A stretch of DNA of 64,000 nucleotides from Phycisphaeraceae bacterium (GTDB taxonomy: Bacteria; Planctomycetota; Phycisphaerae; Phycisphaerales; UBA1924), in assembly GCA_019636625.1 (NCBI GenBank), contig JAHBXE010000015.1:37996-101995 (forward strand), given 5' to 3'. This document shows, piece by piece, positions 45,679 through 54,428 of the stretch. How positions within the stretch are numbered: position 1 is the stretch's first letter; each line of letters begins with the position of its first letter. Position numbers and translations under genes: made by a program. The notes beneath the pieces are model-generated. The model was given only the letters and a program-made list of their open reading frames with translations, was not told where the DNA came from and made no database searches.

Positions 45679-47268
45679 ATGGGCACCGAATCTGGCAACC
45701 CGGCGTCGCCGTCCGATGCGGCGGGACAGGATCTTCACAAGCTCGAGCTGCAGCGCCGCGCCAACCGCGACGCCGCGGCCAGGCTCGGCGCATCCCCCTA
45801 CGGCGCATCGGAGAAGGGGCTCGCCTCCCTCGTGGACGCCGCGGCGAGGTACGACGCCGCCGCGGATGCGGAGCAGAAGGAGCGAGGCAAGGAGCCGGGG
45901 TTCGTTGATCGTCGGCCGGTGGTGAAGGTGGCGGGGAGGGTGGTGCTGCACCGGGACAACGGCAAGCTCGTCTGGATGAACCTGCGGGACCACACGGGCG
46001 ACCTGCAGATCGCCGTGAGCCAGAAGGACTGCGCCGCGGCGGGGTTTGAACTGGCCAAGCTGACGGACCTGGGGGATGTGGTGGTGGCGTCGGGCCCGCT
46101 GGTCAAGACGCGCACGGGCGAAGTCACGGTCTGGGCCAGCTCGCTCGCGCCGGCGGCCAAGTGCCTCGTGCCCCCGCCGGAGAAGCACGCGGGCCTCCAC
46201 GATGTGGAGATGCGCTACCGCCAGCGGTACGTGGACCTGTGGGCGACACCCGAGACCATGCGCGTGTTCCGAACGCGGTCGATGATCGTGTCGGAGATCC
46301 GGCGGATCCTCGACTCACGCGGCTTCCAGGAAGTCGAGACGCCCATGCTGCAGACGCTGGCGGGTGGCGCGGCGGCCCGCCCGTTCGTCACGCACATGAA
46401 CGCGCTGGACATCGACCTGTACCTGCGGATCGCGCCGGAGTTGTACCTGAAGCGGCTGCTGGTGGGCGGGATGCCCCGTGTCTACGAGATCAACCGCAAT
46501 TTCCGCAACGAGGGGCTCGACAAGCAGCACAACCCCGAGTTCACGATGCTGGAGGTCTACGAGGCCTTCGGGGACTGCGCGACCGTGATGCAGCTCACGG
46601 AGGATGTGATCCGCGCGTGCGCCGCGATGGTGGCGAGAAACGAGCCCGGCCTCGCCGCGGCAGGCGACCTCCGCCTTCCCTTCGGCGACCTGATGATCGA
46701 CTACGGCTCCCCCTTCGCGCGGGTGACGTACGCGGAGCTTTTCGAACGGGCGCTGGGGTTCCCGATGACCGACGGCGCCCGGGCGAGGGCCGAGGCCGTG
46801 AAGCGCCACGTGGTGTCGGCCGAGGCCGCGCCGAAGATGGACGACATCCTGATCGTCAACGAGTTGTTCGAAGAGGTCGCGGAGAAGTCGATCGACCCGG
46901 CCAGGCCGACGTTCATCACGGAGTACCCCGCGGCGCTCTCGCCGCTGACGCGACCCAAGCCCGGCAGCCCGGCGGTGGCGGAGCGGGCGGACCTCTTCAT
47001 CGCGCACATGGAGCTGGCCCCGCACTACACGGAGTTGAACGACCCGGACGTGCAGGAGGCGAAGTTCCGCGAGCAGCTCAAGGGCATCGACGACGAGGAG
47101 CAGACGTTCCGGACGTTCGACGACGACTTCATCCGCGCGCTGAAGGTGGGGATGCCCCCGGCCGGCGGCCTGGGGCTGGGGATCGACCGGCTCACGATGG
47201 TCCTGACCAACCAGCGCACCATCCGCGATGTGATGCTCTTCCCGATGATGAGGCCCGTGACGGCCTGA
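45679..47268 (+). CDS. lysS: Lysyl-tRNA synthetase, class II
   Basis: 529 residues. An N-terminal OB-fold anticodon-binding domain (VVKVAGRVVLHRDNGKLVWMNLRD) is followed by the class II catalytic core: motif 2 RVYEINRNFRNEGLDKQHNPEF and motif 3 GLGLGIDRLTM. An N-terminal extension of about 50 residues, Ala-rich, precedes the OB fold. It charges tRNA-Lys with lysine. It is convergent with gmk, separated by 13 bases. Confidence 0.95.
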   Translation: MGTESGNPASPSDAAGQDLHKLELQRRANRDAAARLGASPYGASEKGLASLVDAAARYDAAADAEQKERGKEPGFVDRRPVVKVAGRVVLHRDNGKLVWMNLRDHTGDLQIAVSQKDCAAAGFELAKLTDLGDVVVASGPLVKTRTGEVTVWASSLAPAAKCLVPPPEKHAGLHDVEMRYRQRYVDLWATPETMRVFRTRSMIVSEIRRILDSRGFQEVETPMLQTLAGGAAARPFVTHMNALDIDLYLRIAPELYLKRLLVGGMPRVYEINRNFRNEGLDKQHNPEFTMLEVYEAFGDCATVMQLTEDVIRACAAMVARNEPGLAAAGDLRLPFGDLMIDYGSPFARVTYAELFERALGFPMTDGARARAEAVKRHVVSAEAAPKMDDILIVNELFEEVAEKSIDPARPTFITEYPAALSPLTRPKPGSPAVAERADLFIAHMELAPHYTELNDPDVQEAKFREQLKGIDDEEQTFRTFDDDFIRALKVGMPPAGGLGLGIDRLTMVLTNQRTIRDVMLFPMMRPVTA

Positions 47269-47281
47269 CCGCGCGCCGGAC

Positions 47282-47899
47282 TTACGCGGGCCCGCGCGCC
47301 CGGCGCGCCCGCTCGTCAGCGACACGCCCCACGGCTTCCCGGATCGTGGATTCCAGGTTGTCGTTGACCAGGAACACGTCGTAGACCCCGCTCGCCTTCG
47401 CCGCGGCGATCTCCTCCTTCGCCGCGTTGAAGCGCTGCCGGATCTTGGCGGCATCCTCGCGCTTTCGGTCCTGAAGTCGACGGAGCAGTTCCTCATCGCT
47501 GGGCGGCAGGATGTAGAGGCCAAAGGCTTCGGGCATCTTCGCCTTCACCTGGACCGCGCCCTGCACATCGATTTCGAGAATGACCAGGCGACCCCGGCGG
47601 AGTTGCTCATCCACCGGGCCCCGTGGCGTGCCGTACTTCTTCCCGTAGATGCCGGCGGACTCCAGGAACTCGCCCGCGCTCTTCATCCGCTCGAACTCCT
47701 CATCGGACACGAAGTGGTAGTCGACGCCCTCGACATCGACGGGCGTCTTGGCGCGCGTCGTGGCGGAGACGGAGAAAACCGCCCCGGGGATGGAGCGTTC
47801 CACGCCCCGGGTGATCGTGGTCTTTCCCACGCCGGAGGGCCCGCTGATGATCAGCAGGAGGCCGTTGTCGGTGTCGGTGGGGAGGCGGTGGGCGGACAT
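47282..47899 (-). CDS. gmk: Guanylate kinase
   Basis: 205 residues from the ATG at 47899. P-loop ISGPSGVGKTTI is followed by SVSATTRAKTPVDVEGVDYHF (GMP-binding) and the late DRKREDAAKIRQRF lid. It phosphorylates GMP and dGMP. A longer upstream frame is not conserved. TACCCT is eight bases before the ATG, and the divergent prolyl oligopeptidase gene starts 56 bases away. Confidence 0.95.
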   Translation of the reverse strand: MSAHRLPTDTDNGLLLIISGPSGVGKTTITRGVERSIPGAVFSVSATTRAKTPVDVEGVDYHFVSDEEFERMKSAGEFLESAGIYGKKYGTPRGPVDEQLRRGRLVILEIDVQGAVQVKAKMPEAFGLYILPPSDEELLRRLQDRKREDAAKIRQRFNAAKEEIAAAKASGVYDVFLVNDNLESTIREAVGRVADERARRARGPA

Positions 47900-47955
47900 G
47901 AGGGGAAAGGGTAGGGGCGGCCTAGACTGCTCTCCCACCTGTGCAGGGACAAACC

Positions 47956-50106
47956 ATGCTGACACGAACCGTTGCCGCGTCTTTCTTGCTGATGTGCGCC
48001 CCGTTGGCCGGCCTGGCCCAGCCGCCGGCGACCGCCAAGAAGCCGGTGACCGACGAGTACCACGGCACGAAAGTCGTGGACGACTACCGCTGGCTGGAGA
48101 ACTGGGACGACCCGCAGGTCAAGTCGTGGAGCGAGGCCCAGAACACGCACGCGCGGAAGTACCTGGACGGGATCAAGGACGCTGCCAAGATCCGCGCGCG
48201 CATCACGGCGCTGTTGGCCGACGAGTCGCCGGAGTACTTCGACCTCAAGTACGCCAAGCCCGGCCTGCTCTTTGCGCTCAAACACCAGCCGCCGATGCAA
48301 CAGCCCGTGCTCGTGGTCATGCCCTCCGCCGATGAGCCGCAGAAGGAGCGCGTGCTGGTTGATCCCAACGCGATCGACGCGGGCGGCGGCACCACCATCG
48401 ACTGGTACGTGCCCTCGCCGGACGGCTCGATGGTGGCCGTGTCGATGTCCGCCGGCGGGAGCGAGAGCGGCGACGTCCACGTGTACGAGACGGCCACGGG
48501 CGCCAAGCTCGACGATGTGATCCCCCGCGTCAACGGCGGCACCGCCGGCGGCAGCCTCGCTTGGGATGAGGGCGGCGCCGGGTTCTACTACACCCGCTAC
48601 CCCCGCGCCGGCGAGCGCGATGGCCGCGACATGGACTTCTTTCAGCAGGTCTACCACCACCTGATCGGCACCCCGACAGAGAGCGACGCCTACGAGATCG
48701 GCAAGGACTTCCCCAGGATCGCGCTCATCGAACTGTCCACCAGCGACGACGGCAAGTACGTCCTCGCCCAGGTGGCCAACGGCGACGGGGGCGAGTACGC
48801 CCACTACATCCGCATCCCCAGCGACGCCATCAGCCTCGACCGCGGCACCTGGAAGCAGGTCACGCAGTTCAAGGACCGGGTCAAGTTCGCCAGCCTCCGA
48901 GGGTCGTGGCCGTACATGACGTTCCTGTCCGTCCAGAACGCGCCCAAGGGCCAGATCGGCATCCTGCCCGTGCTCACCGGCGACCTCGCCGCCGCGACGT
49001 ACATCATCCCCGAGCAGGACTTCGTGATCGATTCATTCAAGCGGAGCGCGTCGTACCACTGGGTGCTCGGCCACCGGGGCGGGATCTCGGAAGTGCAGAT
49101 GTTCGACGTGCGGGGCCAGGTCGAGGGCTTCATCTCCCTGCCACCCTTTTCAACCGTGGGGGGCATGACCCTGCTGGAGGACGGCAAGGCGCTGATGCAG
49201 ATCGAGAGCTACACCGAAGCGCCGGCGTGGTACCACGTGAGCTACAGCGATGTAACGCCGCGCAAGACCAAGCTGGCCAAGAAGTCCCCCGCGGACTTCT
49301 CGGATTGCGAGGTCGTCCGTGAGACGGCGGTCAGCAAGGACGGGACGAAGGTCCCGCTGACGATCCTGCGCCGCAAGGGCACGAAACTCGACGGCTCAAA
49401 CCCGACGCTCCTCTGGGGGTACGGCGGCTACGGCGTGGTGATCTCCCCCGCGTTCCGCGAGCCGTTGCGCCTCTGGCTGGACCAGGGCGGCGTGTACGCG
49501 CTGGCCACGATCCGCGGCGGGGGCGAGTTCGGCGATGAGTGGCATCTCCAGGGCAACCTCGAGCGCAAGCAGAACGTCTTCGACGACTTCGCGGCGTGCA
49601 TGGACCGCCTCATCGAGCTCAAGTACACCAACCCGTCGAAACTCGCGATCGAGGGCGGGAGCAACGGCGGCCTGCTCATGGGCGCGATGATCACCCAGCA
49701 CCCGGACAAGTTCCGCGCCTGCGTGTCGCACGTCGGGATCTACGACATGCTGCGGGTGGAACTCTCGAGCAACGGCGAGTTCAACACGACCGAGTTCGGC
49801 ACCGTCAAGAACAAGAAGCACTTCGACGCGATGTACGCCTACTCGCCCTACCACCGCGTGAAGGATGGGACCAGGTACCCGTCGATCCTGATGATGACCG
49901 GCGCCAACGACCCGCGCGTCGACCCGATGCAGTCGCGGAAGATGATCGCGCGCCTCCAGGCCGCGACCGCGTCGAAGAACCCGATCCTCCTCCGAACCAG
50001 CGCCAACGCCGGGCATGGCATCGGCTCCAGCCTCTCCCAGCAGATCGAGCGCCACACCGACCGCTTCACATTCCTGATGCACGAACTGGGGATGACGTAC
50101 AAGTAA
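47956..50106 (+). CDS. Exported prolyl oligopeptidase (S9A)
   Basis: 716 residues from the ATG at 47956, giving the signal peptide MLTRTVAASFLLMCAPLAGLAQ; a GTG at 47941 is also in frame. The seven-bladed propeller occupies about residues 90-430; the hydrolase domain has S569 (EGGSNGGLL), D652 (GANDPRVDPMQ) and H687 (NAGHGIG). It cleaves after proline in short peptides. It has no dockerin tag. A DUF4198-like gene begins 70 bases later behind its own promoter. Confidence 0.93.
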   Translation: MLTRTVAASFLLMCAPLAGLAQPPATAKKPVTDEYHGTKVVDDYRWLENWDDPQVKSWSEAQNTHARKYLDGIKDAAKIRARITALLADESPEYFDLKYAKPGLLFALKHQPPMQQPVLVVMPSADEPQKERVLVDPNAIDAGGGTTIDWYVPSPDGSMVAVSMSAGGSESGDVHVYETATGAKLDDVIPRVNGGTAGGSLAWDEGGAGFYYTRYPRAGERDGRDMDFFQQVYHHLIGTPTESDAYEIGKDFPRIALIELSTSDDGKYVLAQVANGDGGEYAHYIRIPSDAISLDRGTWKQVTQFKDRVKFASLRGSWPYMTFLSVQNAPKGQIGILPVLTGDLAAATYIIPEQDFVIDSFKRSASYHWVLGHRGGISEVQMFDVRGQVEGFISLPPFSTVGGMTLLEDGKALMQIESYTEAPAWYHVSYSDVTPRKTKLAKKSPADFSDCEVVRETAVSKDGTKVPLTILRRKGTKLDGSNPTLLWGYGGYGVVISPAFREPLRLWLDQGGVYALATIRGGGEFGDEWHLQGNLERKQNVFDDFAACMDRLIELKYTNPSKLAIEGGSNGGLLMGAMITQHPDKFRACVSHVGIYDMLRVELSSNGEFNTTEFGTVKNKKHFDAMYAYSPYHRVKDGTRYPSILMMTGANDPRVDPMQSRKMIARLQAATASKNPILLRTSANAGHGIGSSLSQQIERHTDRFTFLMHELGMTYK

Positions 50107-50141
50107 GCCCGTTGCGTCGGGCCTCCCGCCGGAGAAATCTG

Positions 50142-50169
50142 TTGAGCCCGGCGGGTCCCGTGGTATGCT
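50142..50169 (+). promoter_or_regulatory. Promoter of the 50177 gene
   Basis: TTGAGC (50142-50147), 16 bases, TATGCT (50164-50169). The start codon is only seven bases after the -10, so the transcript should be leaderless or nearly so. Confidence 0.65.
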
Positions 50170-50176
50170 GCCGCCA

Positions 50177-50989
50177 ATGCGGGCGAGAGTCATCGGAATC
50201 GTTGTGGCCTTGGCCGTCTCGTCCGCCGCGCACGCCCAGTTCGCACGCTTCATCTCGCCCTCAACCCACGCGCCGCGCCCGGGCGAGGCCGTGACCCTCC
50301 TGCTCCGCGAATCAGGGAAAGCAGGGGCCGGCACGTGGGACGATGTGGAGGTGGGCTGGTCGCTTGTGCGGTTCGATGGCAAGCAGGAGAACTTCGACGG
50401 CGCCCCACGGGCCGAGGGCGGCGGGGCCATGGGCTCGGTACGTTGCACAAGCCCCGGCGCCGCCATCATCGGCGTGGACTTCAAGCCCAGAACCGTGGCA
50501 CTCGACGCCGAAGCCGCCCAAAACCTCGCGCCCGTGGGCGCACCGCCGGACCGGTCCAAGGGACCCGGCTCGGGGGAGCCGGTCAGGGTAATCCAATCCG
50601 CCAAGACCATCATCCGCGTCGGCCGGACCGCGCCGGGCCAGTCCCCGAACGTCACGAGCAAGACGGGCCAGCAGGCGGAGTTGCGCCCGACCTTCGATCC
50701 CACGGGCGTCGGCATCGGTAGCGATGTTCCGCTCGTCGTGTACGCGGGTGATGGAAAGGCAGCGGGCGCGAAGCTCATCGCCACGCACGACGCCACCGGC
50801 GAGAAGCAGGAGTTCACCGCCAACCAGGCCGGCGTAGGCGTCTTTCATCTCTCTCGCGCGGGTGTCTGGCGGGTCGAGATGCGGCATCTGGTCGCCAACA
50901 GCAACCGCAGGGATGGCGACCCGGCGTGGGTGCTTTACACCGCGACACTCACCTTCGAAGCGCCCGAGGCCAGGGAGGGCGCGCGATGA
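50177..50989 (+). CDS. Secreted DUF4198-like protein
   Basis: 270 residues from the ATG at 50177 (50165 is in frame but overlaps the -10). Signal peptide IGIVVALAVSSAAHAQ. The body is a beta-sandwich repeat reminiscent of DUF4198 proteins (FARFISPSTHAPRPGEAVTLLLR near the N-terminus, then HLSRAGVWRVEMRHLVANSN), a family sometimes linked to nickel/cobalt uptake. The similarity is visual and moderate. Its TGA overlaps the next ATG, which encodes a sortilin-type propeller, so the two are translationally coupled. Confidence 0.62.
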   Translation: MRARVIGIVVALAVSSAAHAQFARFISPSTHAPRPGEAVTLLLRESGKAGAGTWDDVEVGWSLVRFDGKQENFDGAPRAEGGGAMGSVRCTSPGAAIIGVDFKPRTVALDAEAAQNLAPVGAPPDRSKGPGSGEPVRVIQSAKTIIRVGRTAPGQSPNVTSKTGQQAELRPTFDPTGVGIGSDVPLVVYAGDGKAAGAKLIATHDATGEKQEFTANQAGVGVFHLSRAGVWRVEMRHLVANSNRRDGDPAWVLYTATLTFEAPEAREGAR

Positions 50990-53391
50990 CCCGGCGCCGC
51001 ACGCCCGCCCCGACACGAGCCCGGCGCGCCGGCGACGGGTCGCCCGCGCCATCCAATCGGATCACCCAGATCCACCGCTCACCCCCCGGGCTCGCCGGGC
51101 CTCAACCCCTCCGCCCCTTCGCTCCACGCCTCAGCGCGGCACTCCTGCTCTCGGCGGCCTTCCCCCTCTCCGCCCAGACCGTCCTCGAACTCGGCCCCGC
51201 CCCCGCTTCCGGCTTCGGCGGGACCACCGGCCGCATCAGCGCGATCGTGTGCTCCCCTACCGATCCGAACCGCTACTTCGCCGCCGGCGCCGATGGCGGG
51301 GTCTGGCGTACGACCGACGGCGGCGCCACCTGGCAGCCCCTGACCGACCACATGCCCACGCTCGCGATGGGCGCCCTCGCCCTCGACCCCTCCAACGAGA
51401 ACATCATCTACGCCGGCACCGGCGAGGCCAACTTCGCAAACCACAGCCGCTACGGCCTCGGCCTCTTCAAGTCCACAGACGGCGGCGACACGTGGGCGCA
51501 CCTGGGCCAGAACGCCTTCGCCGGCCGTTGCATCTCCAAGATCGTCATCATTCCTGCCAGCCCGCAGATCGTCTACGCCTCGGTCACTCGCGCCGGCGGC
51601 TTCCCGGAAATGGCCGCGGCCAAGAACCACCCGGGCCGCAACGGTCCGGTCGGCGTGTTCCGGTCCGGCGATGGCGGCGTCACATGGGTCCAACTCGCGG
51701 GCGGTCTGCCCAATCTCGACGCGACCGACCTCGCCATGGACCCATCCAATCCGCAGGTCCTCTACGCGGCGGTGGGCCGGATCTTCGGCTCCCCGGAAAA
51801 CGGCGTGTACAAGTCAACCGATGGCGGGAGCACGTGGACCAAACTCGCCGGTGGCTTTCCAACCACCGACGTCGGTCGAATCAGCATCGCCATCGCCCTC
51901 AGCCTTCCTTCTCGCCTGTACGCGATGGTGACGCGCCCCAGCGACGCCACAGGCGGCGGGGCGAGCACCCTTGGCGGTTACAGGTCCGACGATGGCGGCG
52001 CCACCTGGACCACCACGGCTCTGGGCTCCATCCAGGCCACGTACGGGTGGTACCTGTCGTGTGTTGGTGTGAGCCCGACGAACCCCGACGCGGTGCTGTT
52101 CGGCGGGTTGAACAAGGTGCGTTCGACCAACGGCGGCGCCTCCTTCTCGACCGTCACCCCGCCGCACGTGGACATCCACGCCATCGCCTTCGACGCCGCG
52201 GGCCGGCTCCTCTCGGGCAACGACGGTGGCGTCCACCGATCCACGAACCTGGGCACGACTTGGACGCACCTCAACACTGGTCTGGGCACCATCCAGTTCT
52301 ACGCCGGACTGTCCACGCACCCGACGAACGACCTGGTCGTCTTCGGCGGCACGCAGGACAACGGCTCCCACCGGCGGACCACCGCCTCGCTCAACTGGAC
52401 CAGCATCGCCGGCGGCGACGGCGGATGGACCCAGGCGGACCAGAGCAACCCGCTCCGCGTCTTTGTCGAGAGCCAGGGCACCGGCGCCCTCTACCGATCC
52501 ACCGACGGCGGGAACACGTTCAACAACTCCGGTTCCGGTCTCTCCGGGCGCAACTGCTTCCTCCCGCCCTACCTCATCGACCCCCAGAACCCGCAGCGCA
52601 TGCTCTACGCCACCGAGCGACTCTTCCTCTCCACCAATGGCGGCACATCCTGGACGCCCCTGTCGGGCGACCTCACCGCCGGCGCGCCCGCGGCGATCCG
52701 TTCCCTCGCCATCGCCCCATCCAACCCGCAGTTCGTCTATGCCGCGACCAACGACCACCGCTTCCTCGCCTCCACCGACGGCGGCGCCACCTTCCAACTC
52801 CGCCTGGCGTCCACCCCCGGCTGGCCCCGCGTGACGCGCGAAATCGCCGTCGACCCCACCGACCCGCAGACCGTGTACCTCGCCACCGCCGCCTTCGGCG
52901 AACCCAAGATCCGCCGTTCGCGCGACGCCGGCCAGACCTGGCAGGACCTGACGGGCTCCCTCCCCGATATTCCTGTCAACACCGTCGGCGTCGATGTCCG
53001 CGGCCTGCTCCCCGTTATCTACGCGGGCACCGATGCCGGTCTCTACCGCTCGATCAACGAGGGCCAGACCTGGCGGAAGTACGGCGCCGGCCTCCCCAAC
53101 GCCTGCATCATCGACCTCCTCGTGGAAGTGGGGGGCATGGGGGGAGCCGGTGGCAGGCAGCGGTTGATCATCGGCACGCAAGGCCGCGGCGCGTGGGAAG
53201 TGCCGATCGTGATGTGCTACCCGGACATGGACGACACAGGTTCACTGACGCCCAACGACTTCCAGGTGTTCCTGAATGCCTTCGCCGCGCAATCGCCCCT
53301 GGCCAACTGCGACCGCAGCACCGGGACGCCAACCCTGACCGCCAACGACTTCCAGTGCTTCCTCAACGCGTTCGCCAACGGGTGCCCGTAG
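50986..53391 (+). CDS. Secreted sortilin/VPS10-type BNR propeller with GC-type dockerin
   Basis: 801 residues from an ATG overlapping the previous stop, with AGGGAGGG upstream. A long basic leader precedes the signal (SAALLLSAAFPLSAQ). About ten BNR/Asp-box motifs of type STDGGxTW (for example VWRTTDGGATWQPL, LFKSTDGGDTWAHL, VYKSTDGGSTWTKL) form a sialidase- or VPS10-like propeller. No sialidase active site is seen. The C-terminal dockerin lacks the Cys pair of its first repeat (CYPDMDDTG ... FQVFLNAF), an informative variant. Convergent with PPK2 at four bases. Confidence 0.85.
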   Translation: MTRRRTPAPTRARRAGDGSPAPSNRITQIHRSPPGLAGPQPLRPFAPRLSAALLLSAAFPLSAQTVLELGPAPASGFGGTTGRISAIVCSPTDPNRYFAAGADGGVWRTTDGGATWQPLTDHMPTLAMGALALDPSNENIIYAGTGEANFANHSRYGLGLFKSTDGGDTWAHLGQNAFAGRCISKIVIIPASPQIVYASVTRAGGFPEMAAAKNHPGRNGPVGVFRSGDGGVTWVQLAGGLPNLDATDLAMDPSNPQVLYAAVGRIFGSPENGVYKSTDGGSTWTKLAGGFPTTDVGRISIAIALSLPSRLYAMVTRPSDATGGGASTLGGYRSDDGGATWTTTALGSIQATYGWYLSCVGVSPTNPDAVLFGGLNKVRSTNGGASFSTVTPPHVDIHAIAFDAAGRLLSGNDGGVHRSTNLGTTWTHLNTGLGTIQFYAGLSTHPTNDLVVFGGTQDNGSHRRTTASLNWTSIAGGDGGWTQADQSNPLRVFVESQGTGALYRSTDGGNTFNNSGSGLSGRNCFLPPYLIDPQNPQRMLYATERLFLSTNGGTSWTPLSGDLTAGAPAAIRSLAIAPSNPQFVYAATNDHRFLASTDGGATFQLRLASTPGWPRVTREIAVDPTDPQTVYLATAAFGEPKIRRSRDAGQTWQDLTGSLPDIPVNTVGVDVRGLLPVIYAGTDAGLYRSINEGQTWRKYGAGLPNACIIDLLVEVGGMGGAGGRQRLIIGTQGRGAWEVPIVMCYPDMDDTGSLTPNDFQVFLNAFAAQSPLANCDRSTGTPTLTANDFQCFLNAFANGCP

Positions 53392-53395
53392 GGGT

Positions 53396-54214
53396 CTACT
53401 CGATCACCACCGACTTCGGATCAAATGCCGGCCGCGGCCACTCGAGACCCAAGCTCTCCATCGTCTCCACGATGATCCGCGAGATCGCCAGGTTCCGCAC
53501 CCACTTCCGGTCCGACGGGATGATGTACCAAGGCGCGTAAGGCGTCGAGCAGCGCGACAGCGCTTCTTCGTACGCCTCCATGTACCGGTCCCACAGCTTC
53601 CGCTCTTCGAGGTCCTGCATCGAGAACTTCCAGTTCTTCGTCGGATCATCCAGCCGGTCTTGCAGTCGCTTCTTCTGCTCCTCCTTCGAGATGTGCAGGA
53701 AGAACTTCAGCACCGTCGTCCCGTTGTCCACCAGCAGTTTCTCGAAGGTGTTGATCTGGTCGTACCGGGCCCGCCACTCCTTCTCGGGGACAAGGCTCCG
53801 CACCCGCGCGATGAGCACATCCTCGTAGTGCGAACGGTTGAAGATCCCGATGTCGCCCCGGGCCGGGAGCGCCTTGACAATCCGCCAGAGGTACGCATGG
53901 TCCGCCTCCTCCTCGCTCGGCCGCTTGAACGCCGTCACCTTGCACCCCTGCGGGTCCACCCCCGTCATCACGTGCCGGATCACCCCATCCTTCCCCGACG
54001 TGTCCATCCCTTGCAGCACCACCAGCACCGCGTGCTTGTTCTCGGCCCAGAGAAGTTGGTGAAGCTGGGCAAGCCGACTTCGCGCCTCCTCCAGGCCCGC
54101 CGCGGCGGATTCCTTGTCCCATCCAAGCGTGCCACCCGGGTCACGGGCCGCGATCAACGCGGGCTTTCCGGGCGAAACCCGGAGCGATGCAAGGGTCCGG
54201 CTGTGGTGCGCCAT
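53396..54214 (-). CDS. ppk2: PPK2-family polyphosphate kinase
   Basis: 272 residues from the ATG at 54214 (GGGAG ten bases upstream). Walker A-like GMDTSGKDGVIRHVM, the NRSHYEDVLIARV motif and the WKFSMQDLEERKLWDRYM lid region place it in PPK2, which transfers phosphate between polyphosphate and nucleotides. Class (ADP or AMP/GDP specific) is not decided. It lies convergent to the sortilin gene. The 214 bases to the matrixin gene contain no other gene. Confidence 0.92.
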   Translation of the reverse strand: MAHHSRTLASLRVSPGKPALIAARDPGGTLGWDKESAAAGLEEARSRLAQLHQLLWAENKHAVLVVLQGMDTSGKDGVIRHVMTGVDPQGCKVTAFKRPSEEEADHAYLWRIVKALPARGDIGIFNRSHYEDVLIARVRSLVPEKEWRARYDQINTFEKLLVDNGTTVLKFFLHISKEEQKKRLQDRLDDPTKNWKFSMQDLEERKLWDRYMEAYEEALSRCSTPYAPWYIIPSDRKWVRNLAISRIIVETMESLGLEWPRPAFDPKSVVIE

Positions 54215-54428
54215 GGCGTGTTTCTCCCGCAGCGGCGGCAATTGGGGGGAAGTACCCAACCCCAACGTTCGCGGCATCCATTCAAGAATTGAGGCGTATA
54301 GGGGGTAGCCGGTTCGGCAGATCCGGGTATCTTTGGTCAGGTCTTGGAATAAGCAGAGCTTGGTGTCAGGATTCCATCCGCGGCGTAAACGGCGGCGGTT
54401 CACCCTCTTTCGCATCAGGAGATTTGGA

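Noticed and set aside
50862..53540. 892-codon frame on the same strand as the sortilin-type gene
   Set aside because: Shifted frame of the propeller gene; almost only Arg, Pro, His and Gly, with no Asp-box motifs.
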